From: Halalkalibacter urbisdiaboli
GTDB lineage: Bacteria; Bacillota; Bacilli; Bacillales; Bacillaceae_D
Assembly (NCBI RefSeq): GCF_002156385.1
Contig: NZ_MVJM01000001.1
Location: forward strand, 55,707-119,706
DNA length: 64,000 nucleotides
Direction: 5' to 3'
The notes under the pieces were generated by a model. The model saw only the letters and a program-made list of their open reading frames with translations, was not told where the DNA came from and did not search any database. Shown here in pieces: positions 19,103-29,319 of the stretch. A program made the translations under genes and the position numbers. Each line of letters opens with the position of its first letter. Within the stretch, counting starts at the first letter, position 1.

Positions 19103-20437
19103 TTATTTCAATACAGCCTCTGCTTCATTACGGAACTGCTGTGCACCATCTTCAGGTGTCATGCGGTCGTATTTGATTAGCTCGATCATACGTTGGAACG
19201 CACCACGTACTTCAGATTCACCAGCTGGCGGTAGTGGATCAGCCGGACTTGTATAATCCGCTACTAATTCTAAGTAATCAAATGTCGCTTTAACTGGACC
19301 TTCAACCATTCCAGATAAATGCTCACGAACTTCAGATGAAATCGGAACACCACGATCCGCTCTTAAAATTTCATTCGCTTCTAAACTGTTTGTAAAGAAG
19401 TCAATAAATTGTGCTGCAGCTTCTTGCTGTTTTGAGTGACTAGAGATGGCAAATGACATACTTGGACGAATCCAGTTCCCATGCTGTCCCCCTTCTAAAG
19501 CAGGAAGGAGCGTTAAGCCTAATGTATCCTCTGTTTGCTGTGATGCACCAATAATTTGGTTACTTGCAGCTGTTTGAATTGCAGCTGAACCTTCCCCAAC
19601 CATTGATTGACCACCTTCAACATATTCCATTGTAATGTCATGTGAAGGGGCTGCACCACTTGTTACCCAATCTTGAACAATTGTTAAAAATTTAACTAAT
19701 GTTTCATCTTCATAACCAAAGCCAGTGCCATCTGCATTATATAAAGACTCACCACTTTGACGAGCAAATAAAGTGAACAATTCTAGTTCAGCATTTGCTA
19801 AATCATAACCAAAGAATTCACCAGAAGCAGATTCGCCAATTTTCAGCATCGCTTCTTTTACATCATCATATGTGTAACCAGGCTCAAGCGTAACACCATG
19901 CTCTTCTAGCAATGTTTCATTGACAATTGCTGCAAGTGCGTTAGCACCTAAAGAAACAGCAAGGACTTCACCATCAATATGGTTAATTTCTTGATAGACA
20001 TCATCAACATTGTCTAAGTTAATCGTACCATCTTCAATATAAGGCGTTAAATCAGTTAGTAAATCACGTGAATTGTATTCGTTCATTTTTGAGTTATCCA
20101 TATTAATAACATCTGGCAAATTACTAGCAGCAGCTTGTGTATTTAATTTTTCCCAGTAACCGTCCCAACCAGTGAACTCAGGTTCAACTGTAATATGAGG
20201 ATATTCTGCTTCAAATAACTCAATCGCTTCAAGTGTCATGTCATGACGTTCTTGTCCGCCCCACCATGCCACACGAAGTACTACATCACCTTCGCTAGAT
20301 TCTGAGGCAGATTCGCCACCGTTATCTGCAGGCTCCTCTGAGTCGCCACCAGTATCGTTGGAACTACATCCAACTAATGCAAAAACAAATACTAAAATAG
20401 AAAGCAACAGCCACTTAAACTTCTTACTTTTCATCAT
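19103..20437 (-). CDS. Sugar ABC transporter substrate-binding lipoprotein, copy 1 (YesO-like)
   Basis: A 444-residue lipoprotein with lipobox ALVGC and an acidic Ser/Glu/Asp-rich linker typical of alkaliphile surface proteins. A CUT1 binding-protein fold follows: LRVAWWGGQERHDMT, GWDGYWEKLN, and C-terminal DRGVPISSEVREHL. It is nearly colinear with copy 2 and is the first gene of the minus-strand transport cluster. It has its own operator (20458) and its own terminator (19058), so it may be made in excess over the permeases. Confidence 0.9.
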   Translation of the reverse strand: MMKSKKFKWLLLSILVFVFALVGCSSNDTGGDSEEPADNGGESASESSEGDVVLRVAWWGGQERHDMTLEAIELFEAEYPHITVEPEFTGWDGYWEKLNTQAAASNLPDVINMDNSKMNEYNSRDLLTDLTPYIEDGTINLDNVDDVYQEINHIDGEVLAVSLGANALAAIVNETLLEEHGVTLEPGYTYDDVKEAMLKIGESASGEFFGYDLANAELELFTLFARQSGESLYNADGTGFGYEDETLVKFLTIVQDWVTSGAAPSHDITMEYVEGGQSMVGEGSAAIQTAASNQIIGASQQTEDTLGLTLLPALEGGQHGNWIRPSMSFAISSHSKQQEAAAQFIDFFTNSLEANEILRADRGVPISSEVREHLSGMVEGPVKATFDYLELVADYTSPADPLPPAGESEVRGAFQRMIELIKYDRMTPEDGAQQFRNEAEAVLK

Positions 20438-20457
20438 GATTCCCCCTTTAATTAATC

Positions 20458-20473
20458 TTGTAAGTGCTTACAA
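20458..20473. promoter_or_regulatory. Palindromic operator (cre-like) upstream of binding protein copy 1
   Basis: TTGTAAGTGCTTACAA is a 16-bp palindrome identical in core to the one at 17430. It lies 20 bp upstream of the start codon, in the region shared with the divergent xylanase gene. Confidence 0.65.
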
Positions 20474-20979
20474 ACTCATTATAGGTCTTTAAAAATCTCG
20501 TTTGTAGATAACAAATGTTAAATATTTTACAAAAAGTACGAATTGTTGTTGGTTTTTTTAGTTTTTTTGTAGTTTTTTTGATTTCTAGTCTAAAATAATA
20601 AATCAATTTTACTAAGTTATCCTCTACTAATGTAACATTAAAATCTATATCTGTGAATATTCAACAGCAACATCTAAAAAACTCCATTTCAGTTAGGAAA
20701 AATGTCTTCAGTCATCAGCCTCTCAAAAGCGAAAACTCCCTCGCTAATCAAACTATCAACAGACTGCTGCTCCTTTAATAGATTACCAAGGTATACAATT
20801 GCTTAATTTTCCTCGGCATAATCTATATTTTTTAGGGTATTTTCTGGAAAGTGCACCCGTTACGATAATGTAGAAAGGAGGAGAAAACACCTTCTTAGAA
20901 ACGCTTACTGAAGCTATCCCTAAGTAAATTGGTATTCTGTTTCATCATGCTTCACATATTATTTTGAGGGGGGAACACA
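20474..20979. other. Divergent regulatory region between sugar-binding protein and xylanase genes
   Basis: About 500 bp without a supported gene. It holds T-tracts near 20550-20580, a weak cre-like element TAGAAACGCTTACT at 20896-20909 and the GAGGGGGG ribosome binding site at 20966-20973. AAAGGAGG at about 20875-20882 has no start codon at a suitable distance. Confidence 0.5.
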
Positions 20980-23900
20980 TTGAAAAATATTAAGAAGATC
21001 TTATCTATGTTGATCATCATAGCCTTAATATTGCCTCAAGGTTTCAACGTTTCAACTGCATTAGCTGAAGAATCTACGAATATCATTCTTAAGCAAGGTT
21101 TCGAGGATGATACGATTGGGGATTGGGGATATAAGTCTTGGGGTACTAGCGGAGATATCTCCATTTCCACGGATCAAGCAGCGGAAGGAAGCAAATCATT
21201 ATTATTCTCAAACCGAGTTTCTAGTGATAGTCACCCTTCCCTAAATTTAACCAATTACATGAAATCCGACCGTATCTATGATGTTTCGTTGAAGGTTCGT
21301 TTAGGTGAAGGAGAAGGCACCTACCGCGTAGCATCAAAGGTCGAATCACCTCTATTAGATAATAAATATCCTTGGATGATCGGCAATCAAACTGTCAATG
21401 CAACGGGTTGGACGACTTTTGAATATCAAGGATATGAGGTTCCTAGCAGCACATCAGAATTTCTAATTTGGCTTGAACCGGATAGTGCCAATTCCGCGGA
21501 CATTTATATTGATGAAGTCCTCATCATTGATGTAACACCAGATAGTTCTACTCCTGATCAAGACGATTTGGATCAATCTGGCTTGATCTCGGATTTTGAA
21601 GATGGTACAAAACAGGGCTGGGTAGCACGAAACGGTTCAGACGCTATCGAAGTAACAGCTGCAGATAATCATACAGTTGATGGAGCAAGTAGCTTATTAA
21701 CAGGAGCATCAAGTCAATATCAAGGACCATTATTAGATGTCCTTGGAAACATGCATAAAGGTCATATTTATGAGCTTTCTGTTTGGGTTAAAATGGCGCC
21801 AGGACAAGAATCTTCAAGGATTCGTCTGAGCGTACAGTCTGGTAGTGACGGCCCATATACGAACGTGTCTGCTAACGAAACCATTACCGACCAAGAGTGG
21901 GTACAATTAAAGGGCCAATACACATTAGCTACAAATGCAACTGTATTAAATGCCTATGTAGAATTAGCTGACGAGCCTGGTGAAGTTAGAGCGTTTTATA
22001 TCGATGACTTTACATTAACTCATGTTGGTTCAGTTACTCCCCCACCTCCTATTCAAACCGATATCCCAAGCTTAAGAGAGGTTTACGCTGATTACTTTAA
22101 GATTGGGGCCGCAGTTGAAAATACCCACCTTTCTGGCTCACAAAAAGAATTGTTAGACTACCATTACAATTCTCTTGTTGCAGAAAATGTGATGAAGCCT
22201 GAATATATGAGTAAAAGTGTAGGTGATTACAACTGGGAGAACGGTGATGTGTTAGCCAACTATGTTAGAGCATACAATGAGGCAAACGATACTAAGTTTG
22301 ATCTTCGCTTCCATACATTAGTGTGGCATAGCCAAGGTTCTGATTGGATGCTTAAGGATAATCAAGGGAACTGGCTAGAGCCAAATGCTGAAAACAAGCA
22401 ATTAGTTTTAGAGCGGATGACTGACTATATTCATGCTGCCGTGGAAAGATATGGTGATATCATCACGGATTGGGATGTTGTCAATGAGGTTATCGATCCA
22501 GGTCGGCCTAACGGCATGCGTGACAGCCACTGGTATCGAATTACCGGCAAGGATTTTATCCGTACTGCATTTATAGAAACACGTAAAGCTCTTGATGCGA
22601 ATGGATATGAAGGTAAGCTTTACATTAATGATTACAGTACACACAATCCACAAAAACGTGATTTCCTTTATGATCTAGTCGTTACCTTAAAAGCAGAAGG
22701 CGTTCCGATTGATGGTGTAGGTCACCAAACACATATTAATATTACTGGACCGTCCATTCAGCAAATTTCCGATTCTATAAAAAAATTCGGTCAAGCTGGT
22801 TTTGATAACCAAATTACTGAACTAGACATTTCAGTGTATACAAATAATAGTGATAGCTATGACACTGTCCCTGAAGAAATTCTTGTAAAACAAGGCTACC
22901 GCTATAAAGAGCTATTTGATGAGTTCATCCGTTTAGACGAGATGGGAAAAACGGAAGCTAATCCAGAAGGTTGGATTAGTAATGTAACATTATGGGGTAT
23001 CGCGGATAATCATACATGGCTTCATAACCGTGGAACGACAAGACAGGATGCACCGTTCCCATTTGATAAGCAATACCAAGCAAAGCACGCTTACTGGGGT
23101 ATGGTCGACCCTTCCAAGCTCCCGGTTTACTCGAAAACAGGAAATACCGCTCAGGGTACTCCGGTTATTGACGAAGAAACGGATTTAGTTTGGAGCACTG
23201 TTCCAGCAATGACGACTGATTTGATTGGTACATTGCAAGCAAACATTAAGACGTTATGGGATAAAGAAAACCTTTATGTTCATGTAACAGTTCAAGATGC
23301 TACGAATACGGATGGTGATCAAATTGAATTATTTGTAGATAACAATGGTATAGAAAGCGTTGTAATTCCTCGTTCAGCTGAGACTGTCGTTGAAGTTGAC
23401 GGAGGATATGTAGTAGAAAAAGCTATCCCTCTTAACGGAAATGAGTTAGGTCCTGACGTTAAGTTCGATGTACGCGTGACCGATATGGGAGCCAATGACG
23501 GCTTAGCAGAACATAGTGGGAACGGCTCCATCGTTTCTTGGAGTGATCCACGTAATGCCCAACACTCAGACAGTGAAGGGTACGGCGTGCTAACCTTAGT
23601 TGAAGCGACAAAACTAGTAGATGTTCGTTTCGGGACACCAGTTATCGATGGTGAACAGGACGGCATATGGAATGCAACAACACCTCATCAGACAGATGTA
23701 TGGGTAGAGGGAAGCAACGGCGCAACGGCCCAATTCCACACATTATGGGATGAGCATAACTTATACGTGTACGCGGTTATCACTGATAGTCTTTTATCAG
23801 CTAGCAGTGACGATGCTTGGCAGCAAGACTCACTAGAAATCTTTATCGATCAAAACAATGGAAAGACAACGAACTATGGCGAAGATGATGGTCAATATCG

Positions 23901-24240
23901 CATTAACTTCAATAATGAACGCTCTGTTGGTGGACACGCAAGCCTTGATAACTTTACATCGTTTACGAAAGTGACCGAAACAGGTTATATTGTAGAAGCT
24001 GCTTTTGCCCTTGACACAATCACGCCAACAGCTGGTACACTATTAGGATTTGACCTTCAAGTCAATAATGATGAAAACGGTAATGGAAGTCGTGACAGTG
24101 TAGCTACCTGGAACGATCCTACTGGCGCATCCTATATGGATACTTCAAGACTAGGAGTTTTAAGATTAATAGACGTTCCATTAAAGAAACAGAAGCCAGA
24201 AAAAAAATCAAAAAAAGTCAAAAAGCCGAAAAAAGAATAA
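20980..24240 (+). CDS. xynA: Secreted modular endo-1,4-beta-xylanase, GH10 with carbohydrate-binding modules
   Basis: A 1086-residue secreted enzyme cleaving the xylan backbone. Order: signal peptide (about 1-29), two CBM4/9/22-type modules (about 35-185 and 200-355), GH10 catalytic domain (about 365-715), two CBM9-type modules (about 725-890 and 890-1065), and a lysine-rich tail. The GH10 acid/base is E503 in WDVVNEV and the nucleophile E614 in ITELDIS, with normal spacing. HTLVWHSQ and GVGHQTH are family motifs. The body is acidic, as expected for an alkaliphile. Translation starts at TTG 20980, 6 nt after GAGGGGGG. The C terminus (11 Lys in the last 18 residues) replaces a typical surface-anchor domain. 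Confidence 0.95.
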   Translation: MKNIKKILSMLIIIALILPQGFNVSTALAEESTNIILKQGFEDDTIGDWGYKSWGTSGDISISTDQAAEGSKSLLFSNRVSSDSHPSLNLTNYMKSDRIYDVSLKVRLGEGEGTYRVASKVESPLLDNKYPWMIGNQTVNATGWTTFEYQGYEVPSSTSEFLIWLEPDSANSADIYIDEVLIIDVTPDSSTPDQDDLDQSGLISDFEDGTKQGWVARNGSDAIEVTAADNHTVDGASSLLTGASSQYQGPLLDVLGNMHKGHIYELSVWVKMAPGQESSRIRLSVQSGSDGPYTNVSANETITDQEWVQLKGQYTLATNATVLNAYVELADEPGEVRAFYIDDFTLTHVGSVTPPPPIQTDIPSLREVYADYFKIGAAVENTHLSGSQKELLDYHYNSLVAENVMKPEYMSKSVGDYNWENGDVLANYVRAYNEANDTKFDLRFHTLVWHSQGSDWMLKDNQGNWLEPNAENKQLVLERMTDYIHAAVERYGDIITDWDVVNEVIDPGRPNGMRDSHWYRITGKDFIRTAFIETRKALDANGYEGKLYINDYSTHNPQKRDFLYDLVVTLKAEGVPIDGVGHQTHINITGPSIQQISDSIKKFGQAGFDNQITELDISVYTNNSDSYDTVPEEILVKQGYRYKELFDEFIRLDEMGKTEANPEGWISNVTLWGIADNHTWLHNRGTTRQDAPFPFDKQYQAKHAYWGMVDPSKLPVYSKTGNTAQGTPVIDEETDLVWSTVPAMTTDLIGTLQANIKTLWDKENLYVHVTVQDATNTDGDQIELFVDNNGIESVVIPRSAETVVEVDGGYVVEKAIPLNGNELGPDVKFDVRVTDMGANDGLAEHSGNGSIVSWSDPRNAQHSDSEGYGVLTLVEATKLVDVRFGTPVIDGEQDGIWNATTPHQTDVWVEGSNGATAQFHTLWDEHNLYVYAVITDSLLSASSDDAWQQDSLEIFIDQNNGKTTNYGEDDGQYRINFNNERSVGGHASLDNFTSFTKVTETGYIVEAAFALDTITPTAGTLLGFDLQVNNDENGNGSRDSVATWNDPTGASYMDTSRLGVLRLIDVPLKKQKPEKKSKKVKKPKKE

Positions 24241-24280
24241 TAGGCAGCTCAATTAAAAGGCCTTATCTTTAACATAAAAG

Positions 24281-24318
24281 GGGATGTCTCCAAAGGTTAA
24301 GAACCTTTAGGACATCCC
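24281..24318. terminator. Bidirectional terminator, CCAAAAGG-like family
   Basis: The stem GGGGATGTC...GACATCCCC has inner AAAGGTT/AACCTTT pairing and T-rich flanks. It lies between the convergent xylanase and oxidoreductase genes. Confidence 0.8.
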
Positions 24319-24326
24319 CTTTTTCT

Positions 24327-25625
24327 TTATGTTAATGTCGTGTACTCTTGAAACATATCCTTTACTTTCATTGGCTTATTTTCCTTGCTAGAGCGCCATA
24401 CCCCTTCACCTACTGCAATCGAATAGGCACCTGCTTTTGCCCCTGCTAATATATCGTAAGGGCGAGTCGGATCTACTCCTAAGAAGATATCTTCCTGGAG
24501 AATAGGATCTCCTCCCCCATGCCCTCCCTCTCCTTGAACGACATGAATGCTCTCTTTTGCACCAAATAAAGGATAATAATCGATCGTTTGCTCAGGTACA
24601 GGAAACGGAACTCTGCTTAACTCATGAAATTCTTGCGTCTCGATTCTACCTTTTGTTCCATTAATGGCCAGTCGATATCCCTCAAATGGGACCGAAAAAT
24701 TTATAGAATAGCTTAAAAATGCTCCCTTATCATATTTAACTGTGGCCACATACGTATCTTCAATATCAATTTCATGGTCAAAAATACAGGCATCAGGTCG
24801 ATAGTTCGTATAGCTTTTAGCCGATTTCTCAATTCCTTCTGATTTTAGATGGTCATCCTTAATTTGAACAGTTCGACTTCGGTTATTCCATCTCATATAG
24901 TAATCACAATTAAGCTTCTCATCACAGGTTCCACAGTAACGTTTATCCGTTTGACTCGGATTAAGTTCGCCATCTTTCCCATAATAGTTCAATGCTCCGT
25001 ACGCGAACACTTCCTCTGGCTTCTGATCTATCCACCAGTTAACAAGATCAAAGTGATGGGTTGATTTATGGATGGATAACCCACCAGAAAATTCTCTTTT
25101 ACGGTTCCAGCGCTTAAAATAACTTGCACCATGATAAGTGTCGATATACCAATTCAAATCGACAGAGGTTACTCTACCTATTTTACCTTCCAATACCATT
25201 TCCTTAATTTTTCGGTGAAATGCATTATAGCGGTAATTAAATGCTACGATTACTTTACCTGAACTCTTTTCCTCTGCCTCCATTACTCGTTTGGCATCGC
25301 TTACAGTTGTAACCATAGGCTTTTCCGTTACAACCGTTAAATTATGCTCCAACCCTTTTAAAATATAATCAATATGCGTGTCATCCCGACTTGTGACAAT
25401 GATCATGGTCGGTTTTGTTTCTTCAACCATTTTGTCAAATTGAGTTTCACTATATGCTGGAAGTGCAACCAGATTTGTGAATCTTTCTTTACATATTTCA
25501 ATTCTACGCTCATCATTGTCGAGTAAGCCGACAATTTGATTTTGCTGAGCAAATTGTTGAATAACAGGTTCAATAAACATTCCTAATGCACGATTACTTA
25601 CCCCACATACTGCAATTCGATTCAT
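24327..25625 (-). CDS. Gfo/Idh/MocA-family NAD(P)-dependent oxidoreductase with cysteine insertion
   Basis: A 432-residue predicted sugar or sugar-acid dehydrogenase. The N-terminal Rossmann fold starts RIAVCGVSNRALG, and EKPM (about residue 97) is the family catalytic motif. An insertion in the second domain carries CGTCDEKLNC (C-x2-C-x5-C) and may bind a metal. The last gene of a minus-strand run after the GH95 and esterase genes, it may oxidise or epimerise a released sugar. A 14-bp palindrome sits just upstream at 25657. Confidence 0.85.
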   Translation of the reverse strand: MNRIAVCGVSNRALGMFIEPVIQQFAQQNQIVGLLDNDERRIEICKERFTNLVALPAYSETQFDKMVEETKPTMIIVTSRDDTHIDYILKGLEHNLTVVTEKPMVTTVSDAKRVMEAEEKSSGKVIVAFNYRYNAFHRKIKEMVLEGKIGRVTSVDLNWYIDTYHGASYFKRWNRKREFSGGLSIHKSTHHFDLVNWWIDQKPEEVFAYGALNYYGKDGELNPSQTDKRYCGTCDEKLNCDYYMRWNNRSRTVQIKDDHLKSEGIEKSAKSYTNYRPDACIFDHEIDIEDTYVATVKYDKGAFLSYSINFSVPFEGYRLAINGTKGRIETQEFHELSRVPFPVPEQTIDYYPLFGAKESIHVVQGEGGHGGGDPILQEDIFLGVDPTRPYDILAGAKAGAYSIAVGEGVWRSSKENKPMKVKDMFQEYTTLT

Positions 25626-25656
25626 ACGTGTTCCTCCTCCATATTAACCACAACAA

Positions 25657-25670
25657 TAACAACGTTGTTA
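25657..25670. promoter_or_regulatory. Perfect 14-bp palindrome, candidate repressor operator
   Basis: TAACAACGTTGTTA lies 32 bp upstream of the oxidoreductase start codon, in an AT-rich promoter-like stretch. The form suits a LacI- or ROK-family operator. The ROK protein at 55584 is a possible but untested binder. Confidence 0.5.
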
Positions 25671-25731
25671 ATTATAATTTTATTTTTTTTGCTCTTGTTT
25701 TGTCAATATAAATCAACATTATTAAAGAAAA

Positions 25732-26538
25732 TCAATATTTTTTGTTGCTTATAAACTCTGTAAAGCGAAACCACGATTCACAGGCATTTGTCCATAAAGA
25801 GCTATGAGATTCTGACTCTGCCAAACCTAACCCATGTCGACCTGTTGAATAGACATGTAAGTCAAATAATACCCGGTGTTTTCGTAATCCTACAGCGAAC
25901 TGTAGGCTATTTTCAACAGGAACCGAAGCGTCATCGGAGGTATGCCATAAAAAGGTAGGAGGAGTTTCCTCCGTTACTTGCGTTTCTTGACTTAGTAACG
26001 CAATCTCTTCATTTGATGGGTTTTCTCCTAGCAAATGATACCGGGATCCTTCATGTAAAAACGGCTCTTTCATCGTAATAACCGGGTAACAAAGGACTAA
26101 CAAATCAGGACGACTTGACATTTGCTCAACTGGGTCTTCATCATTCGCTCTTCCAAAATCAAATGACGTGCCCGCAGTTGCCGCGAGATGTCCCCCTGCC
26201 GAAAAACCGAGAACTCCTAGTTTAGTAGGGTCTATCTTAAATTGGGATGCTTGATAGCGTACGGTTCGAATTGCCCGTTGAACATCTAGTTTTGCATTAG
26301 GATAGCGGTACGGGGCCACTCGGTACTTTAGCACAAAGGCAGAAATCCCTAATGAATTCAGCCATTTTGCAATCGGCTCCCCTTCATGATTCGCTCTTGA
26401 ACGATAGCCACCACCTGGGCAAACAATAACACAAGGGCGCTGTTCTCCCTCTACTAAATAAGCGGTGATTGTTGGTTTATCTTCGTCTGACGTTCCTAAT
26501 GCATTCGGTGCCCCTTCTGGCCACAGTAATTGTTCCAT
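25732..26538 (-). CDS. Alpha/beta-hydrolase, acetyl-xylan-esterase-like (BD-FAE/YpfH type)
   Basis: A 268-residue cytoplasmic serine hydrolase. The oxyanion motif CPGGGYR (about 40-46), nucleophile elbow GFSAGGHLA (about 115), FLWHTSDDASVPVENS with the acid Asp, and a late His in GRHGLGLAE complete the catalytic triad. Homologues next to xylanolytic genes deacetylate imported xylo-oligosaccharides. It follows the GH95 gene by 19 bp and is probably cotranscribed with it. Confidence 0.82.
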   Translation of the reverse strand: MEQLLWPEGAPNALGTSDEDKPTITAYLVEGEQRPCVIVCPGGGYRSRANHEGEPIAKWLNSLGISAFVLKYRVAPYRYPNAKLDVQRAIRTVRYQASQFKIDPTKLGVLGFSAGGHLAATAGTSFDFGRANDEDPVEQMSSRPDLLVLCYPVITMKEPFLHEGSRYHLLGENPSNEEIALLSQETQVTEETPPTFLWHTSDDASVPVENSLQFAVGLRKHRVLFDLHVYSTGRHGLGLAESESHSSLWTNACESWFRFTEFISNKKY

Positions 26539-26557
26539 CTACTAACCTTCTTTCTCA

Positions 26558-28930
26558 TCAATTTTCTTTAATGCGATACCGAGCTGCTTCACTTGTCTCA
26601 AATGCATATAGGTCGGGTGCTACTAATGAGACAGAAATCAGTTCGTCTTGGTTAAACACCGTAATTGGTGCCTTTGAATAAACGTAACAGCGTTCACCGT
26701 TTTTTGAAATAACGTCTGCTTCTTCTAGCCTTCCACCTTTCCAGTTTATATTAATCTCAAAACCACCTCTCACCCTTAACCCTGTTACCGAACCTTCAGA
26801 CCAGCAGCTAGGCAAGGCGGGAAGGAAATGAAGATAGCCAACATGCGACTGAACAAGCATTTCAACAATTCCAGCTGAAAAACCGAAATTCTCATCAATT
26901 TGAAAAGGTGGATGAGCATCAAAAAGATTCGGATAGACCCCGCCTTGTTCTTTTCTTTCTGAATCCTCAGTCACTAGCTGCAATAAATTATGAATAAATG
27001 TAAACGCTCGCTCGCCGTCATAAAACCGCGCCCATAAACAAAGCTTCCAAGCTAAGCTCCAGCCTGTGCCTTCGTCTCCTCTTCTTTCTAATGATTTCAT
27101 TGCCGCGGAGAACAAGTCTGGTGTTGCTTTAGTAATTTGTCGCCCAGGAAAGACCCCAAAAAGATGAGAAACATGGCGATGATGAATATCTTCATCCTCT
27201 AGGTCATGGGACCACTCTTTTAACTGCCCGTACTTCCCAATTTCTAACGGTAGCAACCGTGAACGTGCCTCTAATAATTCATGCCTAAAGGACGCATCAA
27301 TTTCTAATAGCTCAGCAGCTTCCGATGTATTTGTAAAGACATCCCATATTAATTGTAAATCCATTGTCGCAGCAATACTTACAGCGGCAAGCCCATCTTC
27401 CGCTTTAAATTTATGCTCCGGTGAGGTAGAAGGTGCGGTTACGAGATAACCTTCCTCATTCTCGATTAACCAATCTAAACAAAATAAGGCTGACTCTTTC
27501 ATTACAGGATAGGCTTTTTCACGTAGAAACGTTTGATCCATTGAAAAGGTATAATGCTCCCACAAATGTGATGCCAGCCACGGTCCAGCCATCGGCCAGC
27601 TTGCCCAAACAGGATCACCATGGCCATAACCACCAACTGGGGCTGCATGTCGCCATAAATCAGCATTATGGTGGGCGCACCACCCACGCGTGCCATAATT
27701 TATTTTTGCTGTTTCTGCACCTGTTATTGCAATCTCTTCAATAAATGTTAAAAAGGGTTCGTGGCATTCAGAAAGGTTACACACCTCAGCAAGCCAATAG
27801 TTCATTTCTGCGTTAATATTTAGCGTATAATTGCTACTCCATGGTGGACGAAGGTCTTGATTCCAGATTCCTTGCAAATTTGCTGGCTGTGTGCCAGGTC
27901 GAGAGCTTGCAATGAGCAAATACCGGCCGTATTGAAAAAGAAGCTCAATAAGTTTTGGATCACGAGCACCAAATGTATTAATTCGTTCGTCCGTTTGCAG
28001 CTCTTCACTGCCACTAGATTTCCCTAATTCAAGCTTAACGCGCTGAAACAGCGCTTGATAGTCTTCTACATGCCTTTTTTTTAGTCTCTCATACGTTTGT
28101 TCAAACGCATCCTGTAAATGTTTTTCCGCAAGTTGAGAAGGCTTTTTTCCACTTGCACCCGGTTTTTCGTCGAATCCTTCAAAATTCGTTGCAGCACTAA
28201 AAAGGATCGTAACGCTCGTGGCATTCTTAATATGTAAACCAGAGTCATCCACAAATACCTCTCCGTCTGTACATCTTGCTTTTAATTGTCCAGAAAACTG
28301 AATCGCATCGGATTGTTCCGGTTCTCCGTAAACGATAGGTTCGTTTTGTTCGTGATAGTAATTAGGATCGACCCGTTTTGGACAAATTCCTGTTATTTGA
28401 TAAATATCTCCCTGAGAACTTATTTCCGTGTTTAATAGACTCGTTAGATGAGCAGACATATTCAATCTTGTCGGCTCACTAACAGTTACATGAACAACGA
28501 GTACTTGGTCTGGAAATGAGGTGAAGATTTCTCTAGTATAAATCACGTCATTGACTTGATAAGATATACGAGCGATCCCAGTCTCAAGGTCTAATTCTCT
28601 TGCAAACGAATCATAGGAATGGTCATGGTCAAAATGAAGTACGAGATTACAAAAAGGTAAATAAGATTGTGCATAAGGACCCATCATTTCCTTACTTAGT
28701 CTGTCTGCCTCTTGATATTTTTGTTCAAATAACAATTTTCGTATCTTCGGAAGATAATCTTTTGCTTTCGGATTATTTATATTTTCCGGTGGACCTGACC
28801 AGAGTGTATCCTCATTTAGTTGAAGTTGCTCGTTATCGACTCCTCCAAATACCATCGCTCCAAGACGACCATTCCCAAGCGGAAGTGCTTCCGTCCATGT
28901 TTGCGCCGGACGTTTATAATATAATTTCAT
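26558..28930 (-). CDS. Glycoside hydrolase family 95 (alpha-L-fucosidase / alpha-L-galactosidase)
   Basis: A 790-residue intracellular inverting exo-glycosidase. The N-terminal beta-sandwich begins with the family signature [19 protein letters not shown]. The (alpha/alpha)6 domain contains [41 protein letters not shown] and PSTSPEH, regions that carry the catalytic Glu/Asp/Asn in known members. No signal peptide is seen. GH95 includes both 1,2-alpha-L-fucosidases and alpha-L-galactosidases acting on glucuronoarabinoxylan. With the neighbouring xylanase and esterase, the latter is a good candidate. Confidence 0.88.
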   Translation of the reverse strand: MKLYYKRPAQTWTEALPLGNGRLGAMVFGGVDNEQLQLNEDTLWSGPPENINNPKAKDYLPKIRKLLFEQKYQEADRLSKEMMGPYAQSYLPFCNLVLHFDHDHSYDSFARELDLETGIARISYQVNDVIYTREIFTSFPDQVLVVHVTVSEPTRLNMSAHLTSLLNTEISSQGDIYQITGICPKRVDPNYYHEQNEPIVYGEPEQSDAIQFSGQLKARCTDGEVFVDDSGLHIKNATSVTILFSAATNFEGFDEKPGASGKKPSQLAEKHLQDAFEQTYERLKKRHVEDYQALFQRVKLELGKSSGSEELQTDERINTFGARDPKLIELLFQYGRYLLIASSRPGTQPANLQGIWNQDLRPPWSSNYTLNINAEMNYWLAEVCNLSECHEPFLTFIEEIAITGAETAKINYGTRGWCAHHNADLWRHAAPVGGYGHGDPVWASWPMAGPWLASHLWEHYTFSMDQTFLREKAYPVMKESALFCLDWLIENEEGYLVTAPSTSPEHKFKAEDGLAAVSIAATMDLQLIWDVFTNTSEAAELLEIDASFRHELLEARSRLLPLEIGKYGQLKEWSHDLEDEDIHHRHVSHLFGVFPGRQITKATPDLFSAAMKSLERRGDEGTGWSLAWKLCLWARFYDGERAFTFIHNLLQLVTEDSERKEQGGVYPNLFDAHPPFQIDENFGFSAGIVEMLVQSHVGYLHFLPALPSCWSEGSVTGLRVRGGFEININWKGGRLEEADVISKNGERCYVYSKAPITVFNQDELISVSLVAPDLYAFETSEAARYRIKEN

Positions 28931-29319
28931 CAGAACATCTCCTTATTCCTGTGTCATATCGGTCTATTTTATCTAGAATGACCTCCGTTAAAATCGGAAC
29001 CTGAAGCTCTTTTATTCTTGAACAATTAACCTCGCAATCTCAAGCTTCTCGTACACAAAAATGAGTATCATCCTTTGTCCCTTTCAGGAATATTTATGTA
29101 CTCATTCGGTTGCAACCACATGACTCTCTTTAAAATGTAATCGCATTCAAAATATTTAATAGTGTACCATCGTACGATCATCAAATACATGGTTTTTATT
29201 AACCTATATTTAGAAATTGTTCAGCTTAAAAATCGTACTATTCCATGAACATCCTGTTGATAGCCCTTTCAATCAGCGATAAACTTTGGTATGTTAAGTA
29301 AAAGGAGTTGAACAAGATT
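28931..29319. other. Intergenic region without recognisable gene
   Basis: About 390 bp of AT-rich DNA upstream of the divergent GH95 and small membrane-protein genes. I see only short ORFs without ribosome binding sites, and the AAAAGGAG serving the next gene at about 29299-29306. Confidence 0.4.

Noticed and set aside
20875..20940. Strong AAAGGAGG followed by an open stretch FLETLTEAIPK
   Set aside because: No ATG, GTG or TTG at a usable distance and only 11 codons; possibly a relic of an older gene start.
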